Shown here: piece by piece, positions 1-11,574 of the stretch | Numbering within the stretch: the stretch's first letter is position 1 | Layout: every line of letters begins with the position of its first letter | From: Planococcus citri | Lineage: Eukaryota; Arthropoda; Insecta; Hemiptera; Pseudococcidae | Length of the DNA stretch: 64,000 nt | NCBI RefSeq assembly: GCF_950023065.1 | Contig: NC_088677.1 | Coordinates: forward strand, 79,695,469 to 79,759,468 | Direction of reading: 5' to 3' | Notes under the pieces: generated by a model | What the model saw: only the letters and a program-made list of their open reading frames with translations | What the model was told of the DNA's origin: nothing | Database searches by the model: none | Program-made: the position numbers and the translations under genes

Positions 1-2150
1 CAAGTAGGTATTAGGTAATAGGTATCATCGAACTCGAACTCGATCTCGATATGAAATTTGCTAATTCATTAGTCGCACACAGCACGAGGTTCAACTGACC
101 ATATCGAGCTATGAACGCGATATTGTTCCGGAAATGATCATTTATTAAAATATTATAAAAGTAATTGGTGCGAAACCTTGCGATGATACTAAAACTGAAC
201 ACGAGTAAGGCATATCGATTATCATTATCAACATTAACGAAAATATCCTATCGAAATAATATGGGTATCAGAACCTCTATATGTATACACTAGCTACCTA
301 TAGTAGGTACCTAATATTATGCAGATGCACACTGCACATTACACGTGAAATGGTGCAGGTACTGTGTATAAGATAAAGATACCAATATGCAAGTGCACCT
401 AGACCTACACTCGAATGCCTACCTATTTGTGCATATTCCAGAGAAATACTTGCCATGTTTTGAAAAGCTGCCATCCTATCAACGTCTGCACATAGTACCA
501 TACGGTTTAGTTTAATCGAATTGTAACCGTAATTGAAATTAACCGCAAACATTTCATTCGACGTGTGTTTGCTGCTAGTTATATGGTGCTGTAATTTGTT
601 CAATATAGCAACAAGCTCCGTTGTGTTCGAATCGCCTACTGTATCTATCGTTTCTTCTTCTTCTTCTTATTTTCCAGTTGCAACACATACACGTATACAG
701 AGAGATATTATGTACTGGGTAATTGTTCGAGTGAAATGCCACCATCATCGATGGTCACCGACACGATATTATCACACTCGTGTGTGGTTTCATCAGCCCA
801 TGTTGAGCCATCAAACTGCATACAAGACGTGTAAATCCCTGCATTAATCATCATTTTCGCATCTAATCACCTCGCAGAAATCACTCTGATCATTTGATCG
901 CAAACATAGTTGAAATGCAACAAGCTTTATTCAGCGAAGAAAAATTATCGCCATTATTCATATCGTGTACTTGTATTTTTCACGCTTCGCTGTGTATTGT
1001 TTCGATTTGCGAATTCTCAAACCCCCCTCGCTTCTCTTCCCTCGCTATATTTGTTTGGCTAAAGCACATACTATACGATGGCATGGCATGGCTAGAATCC
1101 TCATGTAGATGTTTATAAGTTCGGACATATACATACGTTTACATATTCATGTACAGAACTCGCCTACTCCTCCTTTATTAAAAAAAGTAAAGTATTAAAA
1201 AAAGAAAAAAAAGGGAGTCGTCGCCATATTTCCGAAGAATTTTTAAATATTACGGGTCGGAGACGTGGTAGAAGGGTGGATTTATATTTAAAATCTTGGT
1301 TCGCGGCCGCGATTTTGGCCGCAGATTAATTTTTTCCTCTTTCTAGTTTATGTAGCAGTTCATTAACTCTAAAAATTCTTCTTCCTGTTTCTTTTTTTTT
1401 TCTCATCTTTTCTTTGTTTGTTCGCGAGTATTTAGGACGCGTTCGGTTCGTTATTCGCGTGCTCGTCGTCATTTGACGTGCGATATGTTTGTGTTTGGCT
1501 GCACAAAATTTGAAACAAAAAGAAACTGCGGCTAGGAGTAAAAATATCCTACTCGAGAAACACGACGACGACGACGTGAGGAAAAAGACATCGCTATACG
1601 GGTGCAGTTTTTCTTTTTTGAAATGAAACAGATACATATGCTCAACTGCCATACGTTCATCTCACGAGTCGAATATTTATCAATTATCAATCGTTACGAG
1701 TATTTTTGTTTATATTGGTCGAGTCTGCGTTTGCGAATTGTGCAGTATAAAATAAATTATAGAGTGGAATTTTGAGTCGATGAGGTGCGAGCGAGGTGAA
1801 AAAGATAGGGTGTAAGAATAAATAAGGCATTATGCGGATTATAAATACATATAAACTATAAAGTACTGTAAAAGATTGACGCTGGACGGAGACTGACTGT
1901 GAGATTTTATCGTGAGATGAGATGCGCGCGGTACCAGTGTGTGCAGTGTTGTTTGATCTCGACCGAGTGTTTGGGTTTAATGGCTGACCAATGCGATAAT
2001 TTACGACGATTGTTGCGTGAATTTTTTATGGATTAAATAGCTGATCTGGAATGGTGGTGTTGAAGATTGTGCGGTCGTATACTCGACTCGTATAGATGGC
2101 TGCGAACTCATGCAACTTGTCAGATCATCGTTTGGGTTGTCAAAGTGCAG
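1..2150. other. No supported gene; AT-rich flank
   Basis: I see no convincing gene here. Open frames of about 100 codons occur but begin at non-ATG codons or have shapeless composition, and none carries a recognisable domain. A short TTC microsatellite lies near 650-669. The stretch may be intron or intergenic DNA of the host; nothing shows which. Confidence 0.4.
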
Positions 2151-2159
2151 GAATCGAAT

Positions 2160-2600
2160 GTAGAATTTTTATTTTTAGATTTGGGTTTTAAAGGGAATAA
2201 AGAAAGCTGCGAGTAAATTGCCAAAAAATGGTGAAATTTTAGTATGATTGAACGAAATTTTGCGAAAGTTACTTATTGCGATGTTGAAACTTGTTAAAAT
2301 GATGTAAAAACAATTGAAAATGATCGCGGAATTTTGGAAAAATTGAACAAAAATTGTATAGGGAATTGAACTTGACCCATTAAATTGTATAAAATATCGC
2401 AAAAGTGGTATAAAATTTGACAAAAACTTTAAATGAAGTATCATGAAAACTGCAAGATAAGTAATATGCGTAAAATCATTGAAAATCGTTTTAAAAAAAT
2501 GATAAAATTTTCTATTACTAGGGGAGAATTCCTGATTGAAAATTGACCAAGTACGAAAATCAATTGAGTGATTGCAGAAACCTGAAAAGCGTTTTCATTC
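2160..2600. other. AT-rich degenerate sequence
   Basis: Repeated fragments of the type AATTTTG-GAAAA and TTGAAAATGAT occur without a clear period. This probably is old decayed repeat DNA leading into the tandem array to the right. No gene seen. Confidence 0.35.
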
Positions 2601-3880
2601 TACAGGATTGATCATGTTCTAAATGAGAAATCAATTTTACCCTCTAAAATAGTCTTCTCTGTAAAAAATGCAGGGTCATGAGTAAAATTATGGATTATTA
2701 TGTTCGAAATGAAGAATCAATTTTAACCTCAGAAGTGGCCTTCTCAGTTCCCAGTCAGTCAAAAATCGATTGTTTTACGATTTTCGATTCGGCATGATCG
2801 ATCATGTTCGAAATGAAGAATCTGTATTTTGGCCTCGAAAATAGTCTTTCCGATAATAAAACGATAATGACCAGAAATCAATTAGTTACCTAACCAAATC
2901 TCAAAAAATCGATTTTTTTTTATTTTCGATTTGGAATGATCGATCATGTTCTAAATGAAGAATCAGTCAAAAATAGTCTTTCCGATCAAAAATCGATTAA
3001 TCAAACCTCAAAAAATCGATTCTTTTGCGTATTCGATTAGTTAATGATTGAACACGTTCGAAATGAAAAAACGGTTAAAAATAGTTGGTCCGACGGTCCG
3101 TTCAAAAATCGACAATGATCGAAAATCGATTTCTTTCCCGATTTTCGATTCGATATGATCGATCATGTTAGAAATAAAGAATCAATGTTGGCCTCGAAAA
3201 TAGCATTTTCGATCAAAAATCGATTATGATCGAAAATGAATTGTTCAAATATCAAAAAATCGATTCTCTAGCGACTTTCGATCAGGAATAATCGATCATA
3301 GTTGAAATAAAAAATCAGAGTTTTAGCCTCGAAAATAGTATTTTCGATTAAAAATCGATTATGATCGAAAATCGACTGATCAAATTTTCAAAAATTCGAA
3401 AATCGATTCAAACCTCAACTCAAAAAATCGATTCTTTAACGACTATCGATTCGAAATGATCGGTCATGTTCGAAATGAAGAATCAGTTTTAGCTTCAAAA
3501 ATAGGTAGTATTTTCGATCAAAAATCGATCATGATCAAAAATCGGTTGTTCTAACCTTGTAACTCGATTTTTTAGCGACTTTCGATTCAGAAATGATCGA
3601 TCATGCTGGAAATAAAGAATCAGTTTTTAGCCTCTAAATGGTAATCATTTTCGATCAAAAATCAATTGTGATCGAAAATCGATCGATCAAACCTCAAAAA
3701 ATCGATTATTTAGCGACTTCCGTGGTATGATCGATTATGTTCGAAATAAAGATTCAGTTTTAGCCTCAAAAACCGATTATAATCGAATCAAAAATCGATT
3801 ATGAAGAAAAATCGATTCTTTAGCGACTTTCGATTCGTAATAATCGATCATGTTCAAAATGAAGAATCTGTTTTAGAATC
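2600..3880. repeat. Degenerate tandem array with GATCGATCATG core
   Basis: About eleven units recur, each with a variant of GATCGATCATG then TTCGAAATGAAGAATCA, a 'TTTTAGCCTCGAAAATAG' segment and one or more AAAAATCGATT motifs. The core falls near 2606, 2796, 2938, 3046, 3157, 3290, 3458, 3595, 3729 and 3842, giving spacings of about 108-190 bp. Spacing varies because the AAAATCGATT block is itself repeated or lost between units. The units have diverged by substitution and indel, so the array is old. Confidence 0.8.
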
Positions 3881-3899
3881 TTACAAAAAGCCTCCCCGA

Positions 3900-4380
3900 T
3901 CACAAATTGATCATCTTTAAAATGCTGTAAATTTCCAAAATTCCCTGACTTTTCTAGACCGACCAAATTCCTTGACTAGGGGTTTCCAGGTTTTCCAGGC
4001 TTGTGGACACCTTGTGAAATGATCCAATATTACAGAATTTACAGAATTTGACCCATTTTTGTATGCTCTTTCGATCTAGATTTGTCCAACTCTAAAAATA
4101 GCTGCTATTTTGTTAGTAAGGCTAATTTTTTTTTGGCATGTTTGCTTTAAAATGTTTGAGAAAAAGTTGTCCCAGATATTGAGAGGGGGGAGGGTAATTA
4201 TGTCAGACTTATCCGTAATTATAATTGAAATTTCAAGTTCCAAAATTCACATTTTGATTTTTGGAGAATTTTTAAAATTTTATCTACGCGTTAAGTATAT
4301 GTACTTAGCGAATTTTCAATTTTTCAACTTTTATTTCAACGCTCCAACTCGAAAACAACGACTTTTAAGCCATTTTTGAG
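3900..4380. mobile_element. Fragment of the CTGGAG/CTCCAG foldback family (right end)
   Basis: The segment near 4040-4215 matches the right end of the foldback elements at 46.7 and 56.2 kb: a 'cattttgttagtaaggct' type block, GGCATGTTTGCTTTAAAATG, AAAAGTTGTCCCAG, a G-rich tract, then TAATTATGTCAGAC ending in TTA. After the end it continues with sequence like the family's interior, so this is a rearranged or truncated copy. The boundaries are approximate. Confidence 0.5.
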
Positions 4381-7240
4381 GTCTCAGCGAGTTTTTCAAT
4401 CATTTCTGAAAAAGTCAGAAGTGAACTTGATTAATGGCAAATTTTTGCAAAGAATTTTGCTTTTTCGTTGAACAACAAATCTTTTTTTTTCATCTTGTGT
4501 GTGTGTTTTTTTTTCAGAAATTAAATGTAAGTTGTTGAGGCCAAATCGAATTTACTGAGGGTTAAGAACTTGTTCATTGACTGACAATTTACAAGAATTT
4601 TTATTATATTTTTTCAACGTATTTCAAAATTCAAACCCCTTCTTCGAAAAAATGAGGAAAGATATTTCGGCTCAAGCAAAACGAGGGCTCAAAACTTCCG
4701 GTTTGACGTTTTGGAGAAATTTTGGGACAAGGTCGTTGAATACCTTGGGACAATTTTGAGACTTGTTTTATAATTTTTGAGCAGTTACTAATATTTAAAA
4801 TGTGACTCAAGCATAAACTTTTGACGACTTCCTGAAACGAAACTCACAATTCTTTAGAGCGAAGTTTTTGCAAAAATGAGAATGAAATCCGTTCAAATTA
4901 GGTGCTATTAAATCATCAACTATCTATGAAGTTTAAATTTTTAGAATTTTCTTGTGAAAATTATAGAAATTTCCCGACCTTTTCCTGGTTTTCCATATTC
5001 TCCAGAGAATGAGCATTCTCATTCTGAACCATTTTTTCAACATAATAATATGTACTGAGATTTTATAACATGTGAAATTGTGGAATTCGTTTAGACTGCG
5101 ACGTGACACGTGGAAAAATTTTACATCCTGCTTTTCTCGACAGCTAGCGCCTTCTGATAACCGTCATTTTTATAAATATCGTCTTGAAATAGTCTGTCCG
5201 AGTATAGGCACCATCATCCAACTACCTATAACAAAGTATTCTTCATCCTGTCTGAACCTCGACTCTACATACAAGCACTAGCATGGACATGGCACCGAGA
5301 AATTAATTTTCGTCCCGCGTTTAGATTTCTAATTGCTATTTCGTGATTTGGCCGCCGTTCCAGCACATCAGCATTTTGCATACGCGAATGCAATACGAAA
5401 CAGCCCAAGTTAGCATGGCGGGGAGCAGGAGGAGACGAACTATGTGCACTCGGCAGGAGATATTCAACATTGAGAATTCATTGTTAATACATTCTCTCGG
5501 CTATATAAATGGCCAAAGATGTGTATCGTTTAATATCTTTATTGCACTTGCTCCAAACTGACCAGAATACTGATTAGGGTGGCGCGATCTGCGATCTCGT
5601 CAAGTCGTCAGTGATTTGAATCGACTACGCAGGCCCTATCGCTATGTTTTTTGCCATTTTTCCAAAGGCTGATGACACGTTTTTTATTTCAATTTCACAA
5701 GCACATATTTTCAAGATATCGGAAACGAACGAAAAAACAAACAATCGAGCTAATTGCATCGACTGTAGCCGAAATTAGTTCAAGGTCAATGGTCCACAAA
5801 CAAAATGGACGAGTCAGATATTAGAATTACAACTCGGGTCTATGTTGGTTGATGGTAATTCGCGTACGTATATCAGAGAGATAAACGACCTCATAATGCA
5901 AACCGTTTCAGGTCGTATTTGTATGGAAAAAAACATCTGAATAGGCGTATATTTGGTAGAATCTCGCCGCATTTCCATCCGCTATTCGTACACTTTTATT
6001 TTTTCGACTTCTCGAGCAACTTTTACATACGTAGGCAGGAACGATCGTCAATTATTTCAACGTACAAGTACCAAATACACTTGGCAGATGTACTTAAAAA
6101 AGTTGATGCATTAATTTGGGAAACTCTATTTCAACTTTTGACCACGGTGGACTCGGACTCGGCAAGAGAAACGCAATACCAGAGTCAATTGAGAATCGCC
6201 ATTTGTGTTTATTTGGTCTTATATAGGTATGTATGTACTTATACTCGAGTATCCATACATTATACCTTCATACAACATATTATACGAACGTGTGTACCTA
6301 AAACCTGTGCTTTGGAGAAGAAAAAAAAAAGTAATTTAAAATCTATCGCCGCGAGGTGATAAAGTGCGAAATACCGCTTCAACGTAATTGGTAATTCTTT
6401 CTGTATTCGTTGCACTCTTCATCGTATCGTTTATCCTGCGCCAGTTATAAAGTTTCTAAATACGAAATGAGCTAGGGAGCCGCCGAAGGCGGAGGGGAGT
6501 AGCCAAACCTGATCCATTGTACACAATGTTTAGGTAATATGAAACTTGGTATTTCTCTCTTATATGGTCTTCGTTCGATTAATATATGTTATTAAAAAGG
6601 ATGTCAGACAGATGCCATTTCTCGATTTAAATGCCCAAGACTAGGTCTAGGAGTAGGTACCTATATGAATAGCTTCTCCTGGAAGGAAATTAAGTTGCTA
6701 ATATGACTTTTATTGTTGGATGCGTTTCAGTTGTTGTAAAAGGTTATACGATACATATGAAATGCACACACCTATACTATACGTATGCATGTAAGAGCGA
6801 ATGCAATATAGCTGATGGCAATGGCGGCGGAATGGCAAACCGTAGTCTTAGATTTTATTCGAGTTGTAAATCGAAGCATGTTTTGTAGTAAGTCTATAGG
6901 TGTAACTATCCTATACACGCACACATCACGACCGACATGAGAAATGTTCGGACAAGATGAAGGATTTGTGTGCAGACGAAAGACGATAGTCGAGAGATTT
7001 GAGGTTCAGATTAGGTTTTAAAATCTATCAAAAATTATGAAAAAATCGATTTATTTGAGGCGTTTTATGTGAAGATTGAGGAGGGAAAAAACTGGAGTGT
7101 CCTAATCTCCTAAATGTCAGTCTGGAAAACTCTTGGAATTATACTCATGTTTTCAAAATCTCCTGTCCAAAGTAGCTCTTTTTTTTAAATTTAGAAATTT
7201 TGTCAAGACTCGTTGCTTCTTTTTTTTAAAAAAGGGTTTA
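4380..7240. other. No supported gene; mixed AT-rich DNA
   Basis: No domain is recognisable. A 146-codon open frame at 5919-6359 starts at TTG and has no family resemblance. A good TATA-like string, TATATAAA, sits at 5502-5509 but no convincing initiator or exon follows, so I do not call a promoter. A short GC-rich inverted motif (GCCGCCGAAGGCGG) occurs near 6480. Confidence 0.35.
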
Positions 7241-7259
7241 CTTATGAATATTATTTACA

Positions 7260-7930
7260 TCTTATAATTACTTATCCCTGCGGTGAGGGGGCGGGGCCTT
7301 CCGCAGGAATAATACCAGTACAATCTTAAGTTTAAGGGGAGGGTGACGTATGTAAATTCTAATACTAAATGACAAACTTAATACTAAAATTTAGCTACAT
7401 ATAAAAACTATGTACAACTTAAACTAAGCCAAAATTGAGTGTTTTGATTTTGCTTAAAACTAGGAGGGGGACTCAGGGGAGAGGACGGTTCAGCCACCCA
7501 GTGGTCCTGGAGCCGCGGTGAGTGGGGGCCCCAGTTTTGGTTGGGACTGCTGACCCACTCCTCCAGCACCAGGCCAAAGGTTCGGAGTTCCTAGGCAGTA
7601 TCCCAGAATCGCTCCCACCACCTCGGGGTTGAGGGAGTGGTCACCCTAGGATGTAGCCCATTCCCCCTTCCGCGGATTTGGAGCGACTCCTGACCCATCT
7701 CCTATTTAGGGGTAGGCCTAGGAGGTCTCTGGGCACCACTGTACCCTTAACTACCTCAGAAAGAGGTCTCCTAGAGCAGGATTGTCCAAAAGGATTATTT
7801 CTTATATGTGAAAGTGGGAACACTCGGTCCCACCTTACATAGTGGATAAAGTTTGGAGTAATTTTGAATGCTGAGGATGGACACATACCATAGGTTTCTT
7901 CCATCCTTCAGCTTAGGGTAGTGCTACAAT
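7260..7930 (-). pseudogene. GC-rich minus-strand coding-like remnant, unrecognised
   Basis: This block is clearly richer in G+C than its surroundings. On the minus strand it holds an 87-codon open frame (7641-7904) with a short open run below it in another frame. Composition and codon-like periodicity match the macro-domain pseudogene just upstream on the same strand, so the two may belong to one inserted unit, for example a retrotransposed gene or a mobile element with an unusual cargo. I recognise no domain. The reading frame is interrupted by stops, so if it was a gene it is dead. The left edge near 7260 falls at the change to AT-rich DNA. Confidence 0.3.
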
Positions 7931-8060
7931 ATACATACATTGTACTATATAGATTAAAATAAATAAGTTATATTTGGGGAGAATATTTGCTAATTTGTCA
8001 CACTGTTATATGGCCTATTTACAAGTGCTATTAATTAGTTTTAGAGCGGGTGTTGGGGGA

Positions 8061-8810
8061 GGTCCAGTTACATACCTTGATGTTGATAGGTATCTCCCTG
8101 AACTCTCTCACGATGATTGACTGTACCTAGCCCTAGTCAAGCTGGTCCACCCCACATCCAATCTATGGGATAGCGAGTTTTCTGATTTTTCTTCTGGTAC
8201 ATTCCCTGGCAAGATTTTGGATGCCAAGGGAGAAGTCCTTATATGTTGGTTTGTCATAGTAATGGATTTTTGTGATGATGCAGAATATTATATAGTGACC
8301 CTGGCTCACTATGTATTCCCTCGATTTTACGCGTTAGAGTAGCCACTTCCCCCACATTGTGTGGTTGGGTCCAAAGTGGCGGATGAAGTCCCTCGCTATC
8401 CCAGCAGACATTCTGAGGTCTTGGCTGACATTGTGTGCCAGTGCAAAGAAGGGTCCTTGTAGAAATATGTCTTTGTTGGCTTCCTCCATCGTGAGTAGCC
8501 CGTTGGACTCCTCCATTGTGAGTAGCCCGTTGGACTCGACCGCTGTTAAAGCCATATTTCCCAAGCTTCTTCTCCTCATTACTTCTGCAGCAGAGGAGAT
8601 GAGTCTGGTCTTGACATCACGAGGTGTTGGTTCGTGCATGTCAAGATATTGTTCATATGGGAGAAGATCCTCCGCACTGGCAGCACTGACTGGGGCGTAG
8701 AATCGCTCTTGGATTCCACGAAACACCAGGTATTGCATAGCAGGTATGTAGACATAGTCACTGAATATCAGGGAGTATGGATGACCCAGACCTCCTTGAG
8801 TGAGCAACGC
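8061..8810 (-). pseudogene. Decayed macro-domain (ADP-ribose) protein pseudogene
   Basis: A minus-strand frame runs open from about 8807 (157 codons, no clear ATG) and then enters a macro domain. Its end holds DIFLQGPFFALAHNVSQDL and RMSAGIARDFIRHFG, matching the 'GDL...AHCVSxDxxMGAGIA..F...FG' start of the TARG1/OARD1-like macro family, which removes ADP-ribose from protein or nucleotide substrates. After the stop near 8334 the match resumes: a short piece NVGEVATLTRK in the next frame, then ITKIHYYDKPTYKDF and LAIP followed by a stop and IGCGVDQLD in the first frame, ending near 8061 with VCNW. These correspond to the family's 'YLVTK..Y..KPTY', 'AMPRIGCGLD' and C-terminal strand. So the whole domain (about 140 residues) is present but broken by at least two frameshifts and several stops. 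No introns are visible, as in a retrocopy or a mobile-element gene. The roughly 100 residues before it are unrecognised; a NADAR/YbiA-like fold is only a weak possibility. Confidence 0.72.
8483..8540 (-). repeat. 27-bp in-frame tandem duplication in the pseudogene
   Basis: Copies beginning at 8491 and 8518 repeat a 27-bp unit coding for nine residues, ESNGLLTME, twice in a row just ahead of the macro domain. The length is a multiple of three, so the frame is kept. Confidence 0.85.
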
Positions 8811-8839
8811 TGGTTGATGTTTTGATTCTGAGCACCCCC

Positions 8840-10370
8840 TCCACCAAGAAATTGATGACGGTCATTGCTATACTTACTGAAAACTTTTCAAATGAAATCG
8901 GAAATAGTTTGATTTTCAAAATGATCGTTTCTTGACATTTCATTGCTATAACAGGAGAGAGGAGTGTATGTGGATCGCAGATGCGAGGGTTAAAGCTCGC
9001 TACATCGATAATACTTGACCGCGTCCGGGCTATTTGACTCGATGCCAGCGGTAAGTAAACGAACGACGAGCGAAGAAGGAAAGAAGTTTATTAACATTTT
9101 GACAAAATATTACAAACGTTTGTTCGATAAATCCGTCAAAGCGCGGCCATATTTCAAGCAAAATATATTCTCGCAAGATAATTCGTTCATCGCGAGCATA
9201 CGCGCGAATTATCGTGCTTTGCATTTTTTTGAAGCGAGCAATAGACAGAAAAAAATCGGGTCAGTGCAACATCGTTTGAATACCATCAACCATCAACAAC
9301 GCGGCGAAGAGTAGGTAATTTTTTTCAACTCGGCTGAATGAAGGGAGCAAAAGAGGAGGAGGAGGAGGAGGATAAGTAAAGGACTCGAAGTGCAGTCTTA
9401 TACTTTTAGTCTGTGCTGGTGAATTTAACGATATATCGTAAAATTCCGTTTGCTGAGAGAAATTGCATCGACGACGACGTACTCGTAGGAGTGGAAAGAG
9501 ATGCCGATGACGCCATCGTGGGGCGACCGGCGACTTCGTATTGACCTCTTGCTCCTCTCCGCTCGTTTCGGTAATAGCTGCCGCCGCCTTCGAGGGGCGA
9601 ACGGACTAGTAAAAAAATTTTTGGCAATGTGTACGACGTTTGAAAATTGTTCGAGTACAAATACACGACTGCGAAGTTTGTAAACAAGAAGCGCAACGTG
9701 TTACTTTGTGGCCCCTGGCCCTATACATCGTACATATGCAGCTCCCACGTAACTTTCAAAATTAACTGCATCTAATAATAATTACCCGTAATAAAGATAT
9801 GAGCGAGGCGCGCGCGAATGTTGCACTCGCAGTATTTACAAAGTGTGCGGATTCTGTACGCTCTATAAATACCTTTTTTTTCTCTCTCTCTTTCTCTCGT
9901 TCCTGCTCGTATGCGTATAATGTTAAATACATATCTCGTGCATAATTGCAACAGCCAAGTTTGGCACAAGTTTCGGATACGATGAGGGTTTTCAACTGTA
10001 CCGTACGTGTAAGATGGCGATCAACTGTGTGTGACTGAGCGAGGAAGACGAGAAAGATAGCGCAGGAAAATGTTAATAAACTTTGTGATGATGGTTCGGC
10101 GAGATGATTAAAATGCGAAATCGTATGTGTGCTTTTACGTTACGGTTTATTATATTTCGCGTTCATTATTCGGTAAAATCGTTTATCAACGAAGAAAATT
10201 TTACTGGTTTAATTTCTAATGCACTTCTTTTGATGTTCCTTATTGAAAATTTTAGCAAGTTATTGTCATTAGTTGATATTCAAAAGGATGAATTACTTAG
10301 GTTAGGGTTTTTGGTTGGATGGAAAATTTTGACATTTTGTACGTAAGCAGGACTTCTTCGGCTTGCTTTT
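8840..10370. other. No supported gene; CpG-containing stretch
   Basis: The DNA from about 8940 to 10100 has more CpG than most of the window and holds several frames of 60-100 codons on both strands, none with a domain or a convincing start. A GAG microsatellite lies near 9355-9373 and a CT-rich tract near 9880-9900. It could be a 5' regulatory or untranslated region, but nothing proves it. Confidence 0.3.
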
Positions 10371-10376
10371 ATTATC

Positions 10377-11170
10377 AGTCTGACATTCGATTGCCCCCCC
10401 CCCCGAAACTCAGTGGGCCTTTTTTCTTGCGTGGAACATCCTAAGGAACATTTTAAAACAAATTTTACTAGAAAAGTTGGCTTTACTAACAAAATGGCAG
10501 CCATTTTGATTGACAGGTCGGCCTAAATCGCCGACTTTGCTTTCCAACATAGCACTCCCATGAAATTTTTTGAACTGAACAAAGCTACATCGAAAGAGCA
10601 TGCAAAAATTCATCACCAGCCAAAATTTCAAAGACTGAAAAGGAATTTTTCGATTTTTGGTGAATTTTTGAAAATCAAATTTGAGTCCAAAATGAGAGAA
10701 TAAATCAAAAAATTTCCAAATAGACCAAGAAAGTTGAAATTTGAGGCATACCCTACTTTCGACCTGCCGGATCGATTGAAAACGGTTTCAAACCGTGAGT
10801 TGTTCTGGAGCCTCCGGCAGATTTTTGAAACTCGAAGTTTCCACAAGAAATTTCATCAAATGAAGTTGGAAATCCGAAATTTAAGCTGAACTCCAACTTA
10901 AACACGCTATTAAGTCGACTGCTGGTGAGTTCAAGTCATTTCGGAGCCTCCAGCGACGTTTTAAAAATTCTTGGAGCCCCCAGTAAGTCTTTGAAACTTG
11001 AAATTTCCCCAAATTTTAGCTTCCTCGAGTATTGAAATCAGTTCGTAGAGTGAATTTCAGCTTTCCAACTCTGTTTGATTAAATTTTATGGAAATTTCGA
11101 GCATTGGAAATCCGCTGGAGGCTCCAGTAATTTCCAAAAAATCGCTGGAGGCTCCAAAACAGGCATATCG
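10377..11170. mobile_element. Partial copy of the CTGGAG/CTCCAG foldback family
   Basis: The left part starts with GTCTGACATTCGATTGCC and an 11-base C tract, then the family's landmarks in order: CATCCTAAGGAACATTTTAA, AAAATGGCAGCCATTTTGAT followed by TGACAGGTCGGCC, GATCGAAAGAGCATGCAAAA, TTTTTCGATTTTTGGTGAA, and AACGGTTTCAAACCGT. After that come repeated GGAGCCTCCRG motifs with 'tttttgaaact.gaa.tttcc' spacers. The copy stops near 11170 without the opposite inverted end, so it is a one-armed or truncated copy. Confidence 0.75.
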
Positions 11171-11174
11171 TAGC

Positions 11175-11570
11175 GGGTCACTTTTTTTCACGAAAGGTCA
11201 CTTTTGGTTATTTACTTTTTTCATCAAAAAGACACTATTGGTCACTTTTCTTCCAAAAAAGTCACTTTTTTGATTTTTTTTTCGTTTTTTAAACAAAAAA
11301 AAACGTTTTTCATCAAAATTATTTTTTTTTAAATTCATTTTCAAAGGATTTTATGCGCATTTTCTTTAGAAAACAATTTCAGAATTTCAAAAACATGAAT
11401 TTTTACTTATCGAAACATCAATTTTCAGAAGCTTTTGCCCTCGCTTCGCTCGGGCTTGTTTTCTTTTCTTTTTCAAAATAAACATGAAAATTTATTTTTT
11501 TTAAAATCAAGTTCTAAAGCCAAAAAATAAACTTCACACAAAAAAACATCGTTTTTATGCCTCTCAAAAT
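11175..11570. repeat. GGTCACTTTT short repeats and AT-rich DNA
   Basis: Several spaced copies of GGTCACTTTT or AGTCACTTTT lie at 11180-11275, alternating with TCAAAAA/CGAAAA runs. To the right is AT-rich DNA with one GC island, GCCCTCGCTTCGCTCGGGC, near 11438. No gene seen. Confidence 0.5.
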
Positions 11571-11574
11571 ACAA

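Noticed and set aside
5502..5509. TATATAAA as a promoter
   Set aside because: No initiator at the usual distance and no exon downstream; chance is likely in AT-rich DNA.
5919..6359. 146-codon plus-strand open frame
   Set aside because: It starts at TTG, has no domain, and its aromatic- and serine-rich composition looks like translated non-coding AT-rich DNA.
9015..9314. 99-codon plus-strand frame with KKFINILTKYYKRLF
   Set aside because: Looks protein-like for a short run, but it starts at GTG, has no domain I can name, and has an equally open antisense frame.
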